A stretch of DNA of 14,556 nt from CAYPPG01 sp964412555 (GCA_964412555.1 CAYPPG010000114.1:1-14556); one strand, 5' to 3'; counted from the first letter of the stretch, positions 1 through 7,720 are shown. Numbers and translations: made by a program. The notes: a model not told the origin generated them from the letters alone.

Positions 1-1
1 T

Positions 2-151
2 GCGCGAAAAGATTGGCCGCAGGCGTTGGAAATATATGAATTTTTATTGGAAAACCATTGTGAACCGTGGATTGATAAGAAAAAATTGTTACCGGGCCAG
101 AATTGGAAAAAGGAGATTTCCAAAGCGATTCGCGATGCGGGTGCCAGCTGA
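2..151 (+). pseudogene. TIR-domain fragment (5' end outside window, 3' truncated)
   Basis: The frame starting at base 2 gives 49 codons to a TGA at 149-151. Its pattern fits the first half of a bacterial TIR_2-type domain: an amphipathic helix (ALEIYEFLLENHCEPWID), then KKKLLPGQNW, then EISKAIRDAG. In intact TIR domains the PWlD...LlPGqdW...I..AI stretch is followed by a hydrophobic strand and the rest of the fold. Here translation stops right after RDAGAS, and the other two frames downstream do not resume a TIR pattern. I read it as a TIR protein that lost its C-terminal half by deletion, although the upstream part is outside the window. TIR domains of this kind act in NAD-cleaving defence or as protein-interaction modules. 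The fragment is likely inactive. It lies about 95 bases before a damaged hicBA locus. Confidence 0.6.
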
Positions 152-246
152 CAAAAACCAGCGAAGCAGCCCTTCGAATTGTTCTTTATATAGGTAAGAT
201 GGACGAAAGAAAATAATGTGAACTGGAATCCTATCTTGGAAAGATG

Positions 247-552
247 ATGAGCATGACTGAGCATTTTACCGTTATCGTTGAAGAAGGCCAGGATGGCTAT
301 TTGATCAGCGAAGTGGTTGGACTTCCCGGATGCCATTCACAAGCCAAAACCTATGATGAATTATTGGAGCGCACCAAAGAAGCGATTTCGTTATATCTGG
401 AATGTAAAACACCGATGGAACGCTATGGGAGAACCACCCTCATTCCGAATCATCCCGGCGAGCAATTGGATAGGGGGCTGCTAATAAAGATTATTAAAAA
501 GGACTTACAAATGGAGCGTGACGAATTTCTTGAGTTTCTTGAGTCATATTGA
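247..552 (+). CDS. HicB-HicA chimera, probably a remnant of a hicBA toxin-antitoxin locus
   Basis: This ORF encodes about 101 residues. Residues 1 to about 52 match a HicB antitoxin partial RNase H fold: FTVIVEEGQDGYLISEV, the GLPGCHSQAKT turn, then the helix ELLERTKEAISLYLE. After a short join, RTTLIPNHPGEQLDRGLL followed by IKII and DEFLEFLESY matches the C-terminal half of a HicA mRNA interferase (usual form TTvPnHpGkel.rGlLrkIlkd.gls.eEFl.lL). The HicA N-terminal dsRBD half with its catalytic GSH histidine is absent. The simplest reading is an in-frame deletion across a hicB-hicA operon that fused the two genes. ATG codons at 244, 247 and 253 are all possible. I prefer 247 because GGA at 238-240 then has a 6-base spacer. 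A working toxin is unlikely; residual antitoxin binding is possible. A HicB with an unusual C-terminus is the alternative. Confidence 0.75.
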   Translation: MSMTEHFTVIVEEGQDGYLISEVVGLPGCHSQAKTYDELLERTKEAISLYLECKTPMERYGRTTLIPNHPGEQLDRGLLIKIIKKDLQMERDEFLEFLESY

Positions 553-610
553 AATGTAGTCTCAAAGCGAAGCGTATCCCATACCCATAACCATGTACCC
601 GTCAGTTCAA

Positions 611-674
611 AGGGGGATTTTCTCGAATCCCAAAAAAGAAAATCCACTTCCCTCTTTACTTCATCAAGAGAGGG
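611..674. repeat. Two adjacent extragenic inverted repeats
   Basis: GGATTTTCT at 615-623 pairs with AGAAAATCC at 637-645 (9 bp, 13-base loop). CCCTCT at 650-655 pairs with AGAGGG at 669-674 (6 bp, 13-base loop). They lie between the HicB-HicA remnant and the large membrane protein gene. Neither is followed by a T tract, so neither is a convincing Rho-independent terminator. They look like part of an intergenic repeat. Confidence 0.4.
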
Positions 675-728
675 CATAGGATTCTTTTGTCTTTGGTTGC
701 AAAACGCCGCAATCGAATGAGGCTATAG

Positions 729-742
729 AGACGGGGACGTCT
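729..742 (+). repeat. Small hairpin with a GGGA loop
   Basis: AGACG (729-733), GGGA (734-737) and CGTCT (738-742) form a 5-bp stem with a GNRA-type tetraloop. The layout is the same as in the 38-base repeats at 9249-9395. It lies about 50 bases before the YfhO-like start codon and could affect that transcript's leader, which is an inference. Confidence 0.3.
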
Positions 743-791
743 GCCTGGTTGTCACTCGTTATTGGCTTCGTATTCATTCGTTAACAATATT

Positions 792-3700
792 ATGTCAATG
801 GGTACCGGTATGAATCGAAATCATTCTCGTGAATATTTCAGTGTCGCTTTCCTTCTGGCCATCGCCATCATTTTGTTTTGGTGGCGGGCGTGGATTCCTT
901 CACCATTGGACCGGATGCATTTTACCGATGATATCTTCGTGAAAGATTATCCCACCCGCTTGGGATTATTCCGAATATTTCTCTCCGGCCATCTTCCTTT
1001 ATGGGATCCGTATCAATTCGGCGGCTGGCCGGGAATTGCCAACTGCGAAGCGGGATTCTTCTATCCGTTGAATTGGATCCTCATTCCCTTCGTCTATTCT
1101 CCCCAATTGGCTTTTTCGGTTACGGAATGGCTCGTGCTGCTCCATTTTCTGATCGCCGGTCTTGGCGCATACCGGTTGGCGCGGTATGTGGGATTGACAA
1201 CCTACGGCGCCGGCTTGTGCGCAATCGCCTTCGCCTTTTGCGGATTCCACTGCGCCCATAAAAAGCATACCAACATGCTCTTTACCCTCGTCTGGTTCCC
1301 CTGGATTCTTCTTCAGGCGGAACGATGGATTCGGGAGCGTTCTCCCCGGTATCTGATCCGCTGCATTCTCGTCTTTGCGCTCGCCTATTTCGCCGGCCAC
1401 CCGCAAGCTTCTCTATACCTTTCCATCGTCATTTTCGCTCGCTTGATGTACGAATTTCTCGGATCAAAAAAAGAGAAAGGCTATCGAATTCGGCGAATGG
1501 TCCCGGCCTTCTTTCTCTTTTTTCTCGCCGTATCCTTAACCGCTGTGCAATGGCTGCCCAGCTGGGATTTGATCCAAGAAGGCGAACGGGCAGCCGCCGA
1601 TCAATTCCGCCGAAGCACGGAATTTTCCCTCCCGACCTTCGAATTGATTGACGCCTTCATGCCGGAAGCTCTGCGTACCTGGTCGCAGGTGGAAGTGTTT
1701 TATTGGGGGATTATTCCGCTTGTCTTAGCATTGCTAACCGTTGTGCAGGGCAATCTCGACACCCTGCAGCGTTTTCTTGTCGCCACGGCCATCGTCTCTG
1801 TCCTGCTGGCGATGGGAGAACACATCTTCGTGTATGATCTTTCCTATGTTCTCATCCCCGGCATCGCCTGGGTGCGGGCACCAAGCCGGTGGATTTATTT
1901 CGCCAGTCTACCCATTGCCATGACGGCGGGAAAAGGAGTCGATATCCTTCTTTCCGATCCGGCTTTCCTACGCGATAAGGAAAGTAGCAAAGTCTTTTTG
2001 CGCATCATTTTGGTTGCGACCGGCATCCTGGGATTATTCTTGTATTTTATCTTCCTCGTGGCAAGCGCCGAACGAGTCGATCTGCTGCGGGCCATGATCT
2101 TGCTGGTGATGTTTGCCGGGACATTTCTCATTCTGATCGTTCTTACCCAGCAAAAAAAAATTTCCCCCAACCTTACGGCTTTTCTGGCCATTCTTCTCAC
2201 CTGGCTGGATTTGGGAACCCATTATCGAATTATCGATATGCAACCGGGCGCAGGCGGCTACACCATCAACGAGACGGTCCAAAATATCCATGATCTTCCT
2301 GAAAATACCCGCGCGAAAGTCTATATCGAAGCGGGCGGCAACCGCAAACTGTATCACGGTTCCGCACAAAACTTTCGTGAACTGGATGGTCAATCTCCCT
2401 TGACCCCTCGCCTCCATTTACATCTTCGAACAGATACGGCTATCGATTATCCCTCGAAGCCAAACCGGTCTTTGCTCAATCTTTGCAATGTCAGCGCCAT
2501 CGTGTCCGACGCCACCGGTTTTCCTTTTAGCATGGAGCGCGAAACCGGCGATCTGATTCTGATGAATTCCCCCAACGTCCGCGCTAGAGTTCTTCCGGAA
2601 ACTTTCTGTGTACAGGTCCCATTTCAAAGAGAACTATTGACGATCCAATCTTTTCCTTTCGAGCGCGTCGCCATACTGGATTATTCCAACCGGAACCAAG
2701 AAGAAAAAACACACCCCATTCCTCGAAAGGCGGTGTTCCCCAAACCGTTTCTTTTGATCAGCGCTTCGAATGAAGCGGTGAAATCTGCTGCCCACCTGAT
2801 CGTGGACGGAAAAGATCATTTTGCCGGCTTAGGAAAAGAGCCGGGCTATTATTTCGCCGTAGCGGATTCGGAAACCGGTGAAATCGAGAACACTGCCATG
2901 TTCAATTTAATGAAAAGTTACACGGAAAGCCGAGTACAAAAAAAAGATCCAACAGCGGATAAATATGTCGATCATCAACGTATGATTCAATTTCTCGCGC
3001 AAGTACCGGATGGAAAATTCATTTTTGCCGCCATCAAAGACAATGCCACCAATGTCTTGTTGCCGGAAGGTCTTTCTGTGATGCAGGCGATTGGCGGCGC
3101 GTTGGATGTTCGCGGCATAAACTTTTACCGCTATGCGCATGCCATTGTCGGCCGAAAAGGCGCCGCGCTGGGGACGGCATTGGAAATCGTCTCCCCTACC
3201 GAAGCGCTCGTGCTGCAAACCGATCATAACATCTACGTAGAAGGAACGGCTATGGGCCTTCCCAAACCCGAATTGCACTCGACCAAAGAAAATCCCAACG
3301 ATTGGTACGAACTTTTCGACCGCTTGAGCCAATCGAATCTACCCCAAAAACGTTTCGTACGACATCACTTGGAATCCTCAGAATATTTTCCGTTGCCTTA
3401 TCCGATTGTCGTCTATTCGGTTCCCAAAAAGACAATTTGGACTCCTATCGTGGATCAAGCGAGTATTTTAGCCGGAGGTCATGAAATCTCTCCGAATGAA
3501 CCTGGTTATAATTTAGCCATTCTCGATCCGGAATCCGGCGATGTCATGGCACGCGATTCTTTCAACACCGTCCTGGATTACGATCCTGTCAAAGGAGACG
3601 TAAAAGACCGGCCGCTGGAAAATCTCCGCATGCAGCGTTTCATTCGCTCCGCGACAGATGGCTATATCGTTGTCGGAGCCATCCGTGACGAAGCAACCAG

Positions 3701-4313
3701 TCTTCTCCAAAAAGAAACCGTTGAAGTAATGCACAAAATGCTCGGTTCAACAATCGAAATCAGCGAAGTTCCACAAGAACGATATCGCCTTTCCCACGCG
3801 TTTCTCAGCATCAAAGGAGCCAGCCGCTGTATCGAAGAATTTGAACTGGAAAAGAATGCCATCGTCTATACCCGCTGGCCTGGCGGCCCCTCTCTCACTG
3901 AAGACGATCAGACCGTCCCCGCCAATCAATTGAAATACGCTATCCCGGAACCGATGAGCGAATTGATGCTCCAAGCAAAGGATACAACTTGGACAACCCA
4001 TTTTCCTGCAGGAAACGTATGGGTTGTGGAGGAAAACAGCCCGAATCAGCTCCATATTTCCGGAACCAGCGAGACCGGCGGCACCCTCTTTCTCAGTGAA
4101 ATGATGTTCCCCGGCTGGACGGCATGGTTGAACGGTATCCCCGCCCCGATCGACCGCATCTTCTATTTTTTCCGCTGCATCGACGTTCCCCCCGGTGCAC
4201 ATGAAATCAAAATGGTTTATTTCCCCCATTCCTTCTATATGGGAATGTGGATCTCCATCGCCGCAGCGCTGATTATCATCATTTGGAGCATCGCAAGTTA
4301 TAAAAGAAATTGA
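792..4313 (+). CDS. YfhO-family multi-pass membrane protein with two ILEI/FAM3-like domains
   Basis: This protein has 1173 residues from the ATG at 792. Other starts are TTG 762, ATG 798 and ATG 810, and none has a clear ribosome binding site. Residues 1 to about 490 are a polytopic region with roughly a dozen membrane segments. They carry a GT-C/YfhO-like first loop (FTDDIFVKDYPTR, then SGHLPLWDPYQFGGWPG). The YfhO-type extracytoplasmic part follows (LLNLCNVSAIVSD, PNVRARVLPETF). The C-terminal module (LSEMMFPGWTAWLNG, VPPGAHEIKMVYFP) leads into one last membrane segment and a basic tail. Two related segments at about 650-790 and 880-1020 interrupt this layout. Both show PGYxxAxxDxExG, then DGxIxxxAIxDxATxxL, a helix, and HAxxxxKGA, which is the ILEI/FAM3 pattern. 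YfhO proteins are membrane proteins linked to glycosylation of polymers such as lipoteichoic acid. ILEI-like stem domains in animal POMGNT1 bind sugars. I infer a glycan-modifying role at the cell surface. Confidence 0.8.
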   Translation: MSMGTGMNRNHSREYFSVAFLLAIAIILFWWRAWIPSPLDRMHFTDDIFVKDYPTRLGLFRIFLSGHLPLWDPYQFGGWPGIANCEAGFFYPLNWILIPFVYSPQLAFSVTEWLVLLHFLIAGLGAYRLARYVGLTTYGAGLCAIAFAFCGFHCAHKKHTNMLFTLVWFPWILLQAERWIRERSPRYLIRCILVFALAYFAGHPQASLYLSIVIFARLMYEFLGSKKEKGYRIRRMVPAFFLFFLAVSLTAVQWLPSWDLIQEGERAAADQFRRSTEFSLPTFELIDAFMPEALRTWSQVEVFYWGIIPLVLALLTVVQGNLDTLQRFLVATAIVSVLLAMGEHIFVYDLSYVLIPGIAWVRAPSRWIYFASLPIAMTAGKGVDILLSDPAFLRDKESSKVFLRIILVATGILGLFLYFIFLVASAERVDLLRAMILLVMFAGTFLILIVLTQQKKISPNLTAFLAILLTWLDLGTHYRIIDMQPGAGGYTINETVQNIHDLPENTRAKVYIEAGGNRKLYHGSAQNFRELDGQSPLTPRLHLHLRTDTAIDYPSKPNRSLLNLCNVSAIVSDATGFPFSMERETGDLILMNSPNVRARVLPETFCVQVPFQRELLTIQSFPFERVAILDYSNRNQEEKTHPIPRKAVFPKPFLLISASNEAVKSAAHLIVDGKDHFAGLGKEPGYYFAVADSETGEIENTAMFNLMKSYTESRVQKKDPTADKYVDHQRMIQFLAQVPDGKFIFAAIKDNATNVLLPEGLSVMQAIGGALDVRGINFYRYAHAIVGRKGAALGTALEIVSPTEALVLQTDHNIYVEGTAMGLPKPELHSTKENPNDWYELFDRLSQSNLPQKRFVRHHLESSEYFPLPYPIVVYSVPKKTIWTPIVDQASILAGGHEISPNEPGYNLAILDPESGDVMARDSFNTVLDYDPVKGDVKDRPLENLRMQRFIRSATDGYIVVGAIRDEATSLLQKETVEVMHKMLGSTIEISEVPQERYRLSHAFLSIKGASRCIEEFELEKNAIVYTRWPGGPSLTEDDQTVPANQLKYAIPEPMSELMLQAKDTTWTTHFPAGNVWVVEENSPNQLHISGTSETGGTLFLSEMMFPGWTAWLNGIPAPIDRIFYFFRCIDVPPGAHEIKMVYFPHSFYMGMWISIAAALIIIIWSIASYKRN

Positions 4314-4317
4314 ATGA

Positions 4318-4383
4318 ATTCGTATCATGAGTGCACGAAAAGCAACAAAAATAGAGGCAAAATATTATGCAGAAGCAGATTGA
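4318..4383 (+). pseudogene. BrnT-type toxin C-terminal stub
   Basis: Reading from ATT at 4318, the frame gives IRIMSARKATKIEAKYYAEA, D, then stop at 4381-4383. This matches the usual BrnT ribonuclease toxin ending (RIISARKAT..E...Y). An in-frame TGA at 4315-4317 blocks any upstream extension, and the YfhO-like gene ends at 4313, so the catalytic part of the toxin is missing. The stub overlaps the next gene by 17 bases, the kind of overlap seen between a BrnT gene and its antitoxin gene. I interpret it as a toxin gene truncated at its 5' end by the rearrangement that joined it to the YfhO-like gene. Confidence 0.6.
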
Positions 4384-4594
4384 TCCCGACGATTATGAAT
4401 TGCGGGAAGAATATGATTTTTCGAAAATGAACGTAGTTGCGAAGGGAAGATATGCCCCTGAGCGAAGAGCGGGGAAAAATGTAGCATTACTCGCACCGGA
4501 CGTATCGGACAAATTTCCAACCGATGAAAGTGTTAACGAAGCCCTTCGTCTAGTCATGAAAATCGCCAAAATCCCCAGAAGTGATACACCTTAA
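4367..4594 (+). CDS. Small antitoxin-like protein (partner of BrnT-type toxin)
   Basis: This is a 75-residue soluble protein. It has an acidic N-terminus ending in LREEYDFSKM, a basic middle (GRYAPERRAGKNVALL), and a C-terminal helix (TDESVNEALRLVMKIAK). The YDFS motif followed by a basic stretch and a terminal helix resembles the small DNA-binding antitoxins that follow BrnT-type toxin genes. The preceding stub is a BrnT C-terminus overlapping this start by 17 bases, which supports the pairing. The start at 4367 has AGAGG at 4353-4357 as a weak binding site. The gene looks intact, so it is an antitoxin without its toxin; it may persist neutrally or still bind DNA. Its stop lies two bases from the end of the convergent nuoI-like gene, with no visible terminator between. 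An unrelated conserved hypothetical is the alternative. Confidence 0.65.
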   Translation: MQKQIDPDDYELREEYDFSKMNVVAKGRYAPERRAGKNVALLAPDVSDKFPTDESVNEALRLVMKIAKIPRSDTP

Positions 4595-4596
4595 CT

Positions 4597-5241
4597 TTAA
4601 CCGGCTTTTCTCTGTTGTTGTTGATAATATTCCGGCAAATCGGAGGAGGTTGGAACGGTCTGCACTTCCTTATCCGGCCAAGTCATTCCTTTTCGGAACT
4701 CATCCTTCTTCTCCAACGGCACAAGCAACCGATCTTTCGTGTAAATGAAATCCTCCCGTTCTGTACTCGCCGCTTCCCAATTAGGTCCCAACACGATCGC
4801 ATTTTCCGGACAGGCTTCTTCGCAAAAACCGCAGAAGATGCAACGGATCATATCGATTTGATAATAGGCCGCATGGCGTTCTCCATGCGAAACCTGGTGC
4901 TCCGGCGTATTCTCCGCCGCTTCTAGATAGATCGCGTTGGACGGACAGACCACTGCACACAAACTGCATCCTACACAGCGCTCTTTCCCATCCTCATGAC
5001 GCTGCAGACGGTGAATCCCTCGGAACCGTGGCGATTGATGCCGCTTGACGTTGGGATAATTGAATGTCACCGTCTTGCGGAACAAATGACGGCAGGTCAT
5101 CATCATTCCTTTTCCCAAAGCTGTCAGTATATCGATCGTTTTTTGCAATCCTAAAATTTCGGTAGTAAGGTCGGGAGCACTAACTTTGACCCCGGATTTT
5201 TTCACTTGAGTCGGTAACGGTTTAAAAACAGCTTCTACCAT
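4597..5241 (-). CDS. nuoI: NADH-quinone oxidoreductase subunit I (NuoI), 2x[4Fe-4S] ferredoxin-like
   Basis: This is a 214-residue protein with two classic tetracysteine clusters, CVGCSLCAVVCP (Cys89, 92, 95, 99) and CIFCGFCEEACP (Cys134, 137, 140, 144), each followed by the N/A-I turn. The stretch between them (NAIYLEAAE, HGERHAAYYQIDMIRC) is characteristic of NuoI/Nqo9. Here the two [4Fe-4S] clusters N6a and N6b carry electrons toward quinone in the peripheral arm of complex I. The segment before the first cluster (FRKTVTFNYPNVKRHQSPRFRG) is also typical. Length is somewhat above the usual 160-180 because of an N-terminal extension of about 35 residues. No other nuo gene is in the window, so it is either a dispersed complex I gene or a subunit of a related oxidoreductase. 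It lies 118 bases downstream of the HEAT gene on the same strand and may be cotranscribed with it. The upstream binding site is weak. Confidence 0.88.
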   Translation of the reverse strand: MVEAVFKPLPTQVKKSGVKVSAPDLTTEILGLQKTIDILTALGKGMMMTCRHLFRKTVTFNYPNVKRHQSPRFRGIHRLQRHEDGKERCVGCSLCAVVCPSNAIYLEAAENTPEHQVSHGERHAAYYQIDMIRCIFCGFCEEACPENAIVLGPNWEAASTEREDFIYTKDRLLVPLEKKDEFRKGMTWPDKEVQTVPTSSDLPEYYQQQQRKAG

Positions 5242-5359
5242 AATCCATTTCGCCTTTTTGAATTCATTTTCCAGCTATTGTACAGAAAGGAGAGTGACAG
5301 GCAATGTTATCAACCAGGAACAAGAAAGATTTTCGATACAAGTGACATTGAATGAAGGT

Positions 5360-7192
5360 CTATCGTCCTTCTTCTTTCTCTCGAATGTCCGCAATGGCTT
5401 TCAAAGAGGCCGAATGAATCTCAGTACCCGGTTGCTGCTTCGCCATAATTTCTTCGATGGCTGGAATGGCCTCTGAGGAACCGATATTTCCAATCGCGCG
5501 GATGACGGACTCCAATTCAACCGGCCCGGCTTTGTCAAGACGGTTGAGCAAACTCGGGAGAGCGATATTCCCCATATTTCCCAACGCCAGAGCGGAATTG
5601 CGGCGTACTTCCCAACTGGGATGCTGCAGAAATTCGAGCAACGAAGCCAGATTGCTGGCATCCGGGGAACGGGAAATAATTCGAATGGCTTCTGCTTGCA
5701 CTTGCGGGGCAGGATCATACATTGCATTCTTTGCAACTTTCACGACTTCCGGATCGGCGGGCGCCAATTCATCCGCCGCGCGAAGCGATTCACAGCGTAA
5801 CGTGGCATTTCCATCGATGGAGACGGTTTGCAGCAATGCGGGAACGGCGCGTGGATTGCCGCATCGTGCCAGCACTTGAACGGCACGGTGCCGGACGTTT
5901 TCCGAGTCGTCATCCAGTTGTTTGGCGATCAAATCGACATCCGGGGCGACACGCATTTCCCGCAACACGGCCAAGGCGCCACAGCGCTGCCAGCAGGCAC
6001 ACCCAATCTCGGCTAGTGAAGCCAGTGAGGCTTTTTGAATGGCCGGCACTTTACAGGCGGCGAGACGTTTCAGCAGATGAACACTGCGGTGATCCGCCAA
6101 AGAACCCAGAGCGTTAATGGCGCGGATCCGAATTCGAACCGTCACGCCGTTTTCTGCTTGATGCAGAATTTCTTCTATGCAGGGAAATTTGACATTTCGA
6201 ATGACTTCGTGAACTTCCGGTATCGCTTCCTTGCCGAATTCCACTAATCCTTTGATAGCGGCGCGCCGTACGATAAAGTACGTGCTTCCCAATTTTTCAA
6301 CCAGGTAGGGGATGGAGGAGGAATTCCGTATTTTTGCCAGGGTCATCAACGTATTTTGTTGAATCAATTTACGGGAAGAAAAGCGCAACGTTTCATGAAG
6401 GAGTGCGAGAGCAGATTTACCAAATTTCGCAATTGCATTAACTGCACACAATTGTACCGCACGAGAAGGATCACCAAAACGTTCTACCATGGCTGGAAAA
6501 GCGGAACTATCACCAATTTGACCGAGTGCTTCGATCGCGCTTTTCCGAATTTCCCCGTCTCGATTTTCAAGGAGATCGATCAAAAGCGGAGCGGATTCCT
6601 GATCTTTGAGTTGGCCAAGGACATACGCCATCGCAGTTTGTATCTGCTTGCCGCCAACTTTGACAAAATCCCGGAGAAGCGGTTTGATCCTCGGCCCCAT
6701 TTGAAGAAAGGCGTCGATCAGAATTTCCCGCAGTTCTTTGTTCTCTTTGGTGAGTAGGCTGACCATTCGCTGCGCGGAGTCTGTCGTGCAATGAGTCACA
6801 ACAGAATCGACTTGGTCGCGGAGGACCTTTTGCGCTTCGTTTCGCACGATCCACTCCGGATCGTCTACCAATTGAGCCACTTCGGTGACAATGAAGGATT
6901 TACCAATTTTGTCGAGTGCTTTCAGTGTCGCCCAGCGGATTCGAGGGTCCGGATGGTTCAGGAATTTCGGGAGAAGCATATGATCTACGGCTTCCTTGTC
7001 CCCGACATTTCCTAATGCCAGGATGACTGCTTGGAGCACATCATCATCCGGATCATTCAGTGACTCGATCAACGACTTGCGGGCTTGCGGATCATGAATG
7101 TGTTTCAGATTGAGCGCGGCTTCCCGGCGCTCATTCCAGAACGGTGAGGATTTCAAGGAAATGACGGATTGATCCAGAGTGTTCATAGTCAT
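5360..7192 (-). CDS. HEAT-repeat protein (PBS-lyase-type HEAT repeats)
   Basis: This 610-residue protein is built almost wholly of HEAT repeats of about 31 residues, roughly 15 or more. Examples are DPDDDVLQAVILALGNVGDK, NRDGEIRKSAIEALGQIGDS and HPSWEVRRNSALALGNMGN. Each has the two-helix pattern with the D..VR..A..ALG.iGd core. HEAT solenoids bind partners; some related proteins are phycobilin lyase subunits, but no enzyme function can be read here. One irregular repeat near residue 395 carries three cysteines (GCACWQRCGA). There is no signal peptide or membrane segment, so it is probably cytoplasmic. The frame opens further upstream to 7255, but the ATG at 7192 has GGGAGA six bases before it and starts 16 bases after the V4R-like stop, so I chose it. 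It is the second gene of a likely V4R-HEAT operon and probably interacts with that neighbour or with NuoI (inference). Confidence 0.85.
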   Translation of the reverse strand: MTMNTLDQSVISLKSSPFWNERREAALNLKHIHDPQARKSLIESLNDPDDDVLQAVILALGNVGDKEAVDHMLLPKFLNHPDPRIRWATLKALDKIGKSFIVTEVAQLVDDPEWIVRNEAQKVLRDQVDSVVTHCTTDSAQRMVSLLTKENKELREILIDAFLQMGPRIKPLLRDFVKVGGKQIQTAMAYVLGQLKDQESAPLLIDLLENRDGEIRKSAIEALGQIGDSSAFPAMVERFGDPSRAVQLCAVNAIAKFGKSALALLHETLRFSSRKLIQQNTLMTLAKIRNSSSIPYLVEKLGSTYFIVRRAAIKGLVEFGKEAIPEVHEVIRNVKFPCIEEILHQAENGVTVRIRIRAINALGSLADHRSVHLLKRLAACKVPAIQKASLASLAEIGCACWQRCGALAVLREMRVAPDVDLIAKQLDDDSENVRHRAVQVLARCGNPRAVPALLQTVSIDGNATLRCESLRAADELAPADPEVVKVAKNAMYDPAPQVQAEAIRIISRSPDASNLASLLEFLQHPSWEVRRNSALALGNMGNIALPSLLNRLDKAGPVELESVIRAIGNIGSSEAIPAIEEIMAKQQPGTEIHSASLKAIADIREKEEGR

Positions 7193-7208
7193 CTCGTTTC
7201 TCCCAACA

Positions 7209-7706
7209 TTACGCGCGTTCGATGAAACCACTGCATCCTTCTTCCCCCTCGACACCGGTCACTTCATAGGAACAGGGGATATCGGACAAAATTTTTACTG
7301 CAGCGGCAAAGCAGCCGATGCGGGCGCAGGTTAAATCCCGATGTGAAAAACCACGGTTGATGGAATCTTTGCAACTCCATCCATAAGGACAGACCAGGAT
7401 GGAAATCTCCACTTTGTTGGGATTGATTTCTTTGATCCGGAAGTTGCTGGGATCCTGAAATAGCCCTGCGCGTACACCGAGATCTATATAGGTTTCAATG
7501 GCTTCGAGAATTCCGCCGCATTTTTTGACTTCAAAGCCGTACTCGTCTTGCAAGATTCGAAGCCAGGCGCCGGTGGCGTGTTCATAGGCGCGGGAACAGA
7601 ATGGTTTCGGATAAGTGCCGTGAAAATCTCGGGCGGTTTCTTCCAAGGCGTTCAGCCACACCCGAGCGAGAATCCAACCGCTGAGTTCTTTGTCTAACGT
7701 TTTCAC
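7209..7706 (-). CDS. Cysteine-rich V4R-like (hydrocarbon-binding-type) protein
   Basis: This is a 165-residue soluble protein with eight cysteines (37, 63, 106, 112, 127, 132, 145, 158). The C-terminal half reads ISILVCPYGWSC, then LTCARIGCFAAAVKIL, then EVTGVEGEEGCSGFIE. This resembles V4R/4-vinyl-reductase small-molecule-binding domains, where a Cys-containing helix is followed by a strand and a G.e.C.f.i ending. Such domains sense small ligands or bind metal or heme. The match is by eye and moderate; no catalytic function is claimed. An in-frame GTG lies at 7715, but the GTG at 7706 has AAGGAG eight bases before it (7715-7720), so I chose 7706. The HEAT gene follows after 16 bases, which suggests a functional pair in which the HEAT protein is scaffold or partner. 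Confidence 0.55.
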   Translation of the reverse strand: MKTLDKELSGWILARVWLNALEETARDFHGTYPKPFCSRAYEHATGAWLRILQDEYGFEVKKCGGILEAIETYIDLGVRAGLFQDPSNFRIKEINPNKVEISILVCPYGWSCKDSINRGFSHRDLTCARIGCFAAAVKILSDIPCSYEVTGVEGEEGCSGFIERA

Positions 7707-7714
7707 CGTGTTCA

Positions 7715-7720
7715 CTCCTT
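7715..7720 (-). promoter_or_regulatory. Ribosome binding site deciding a GTG start
   Basis: On the minus strand AAGGAG occupies 7720-7715 and overlaps the earlier in-frame GTG at 7715. It sits eight bases before the GTG at 7706. This spacing favours 7706 as the start of the V4R-like protein. Confidence 0.6.

Noticed and set aside
615..674. Rho-independent terminators after the HicB-HicA remnant
   Set aside because: The stems are AT-rich or short, have 13-base loops, and have no following T tract.
3747..4328. 193-codon minus-strand frame opposite the YfhO-like gene
   Set aside because: It has no recognisable family and no ribosome binding site, and the plus strand has a clear domain structure.
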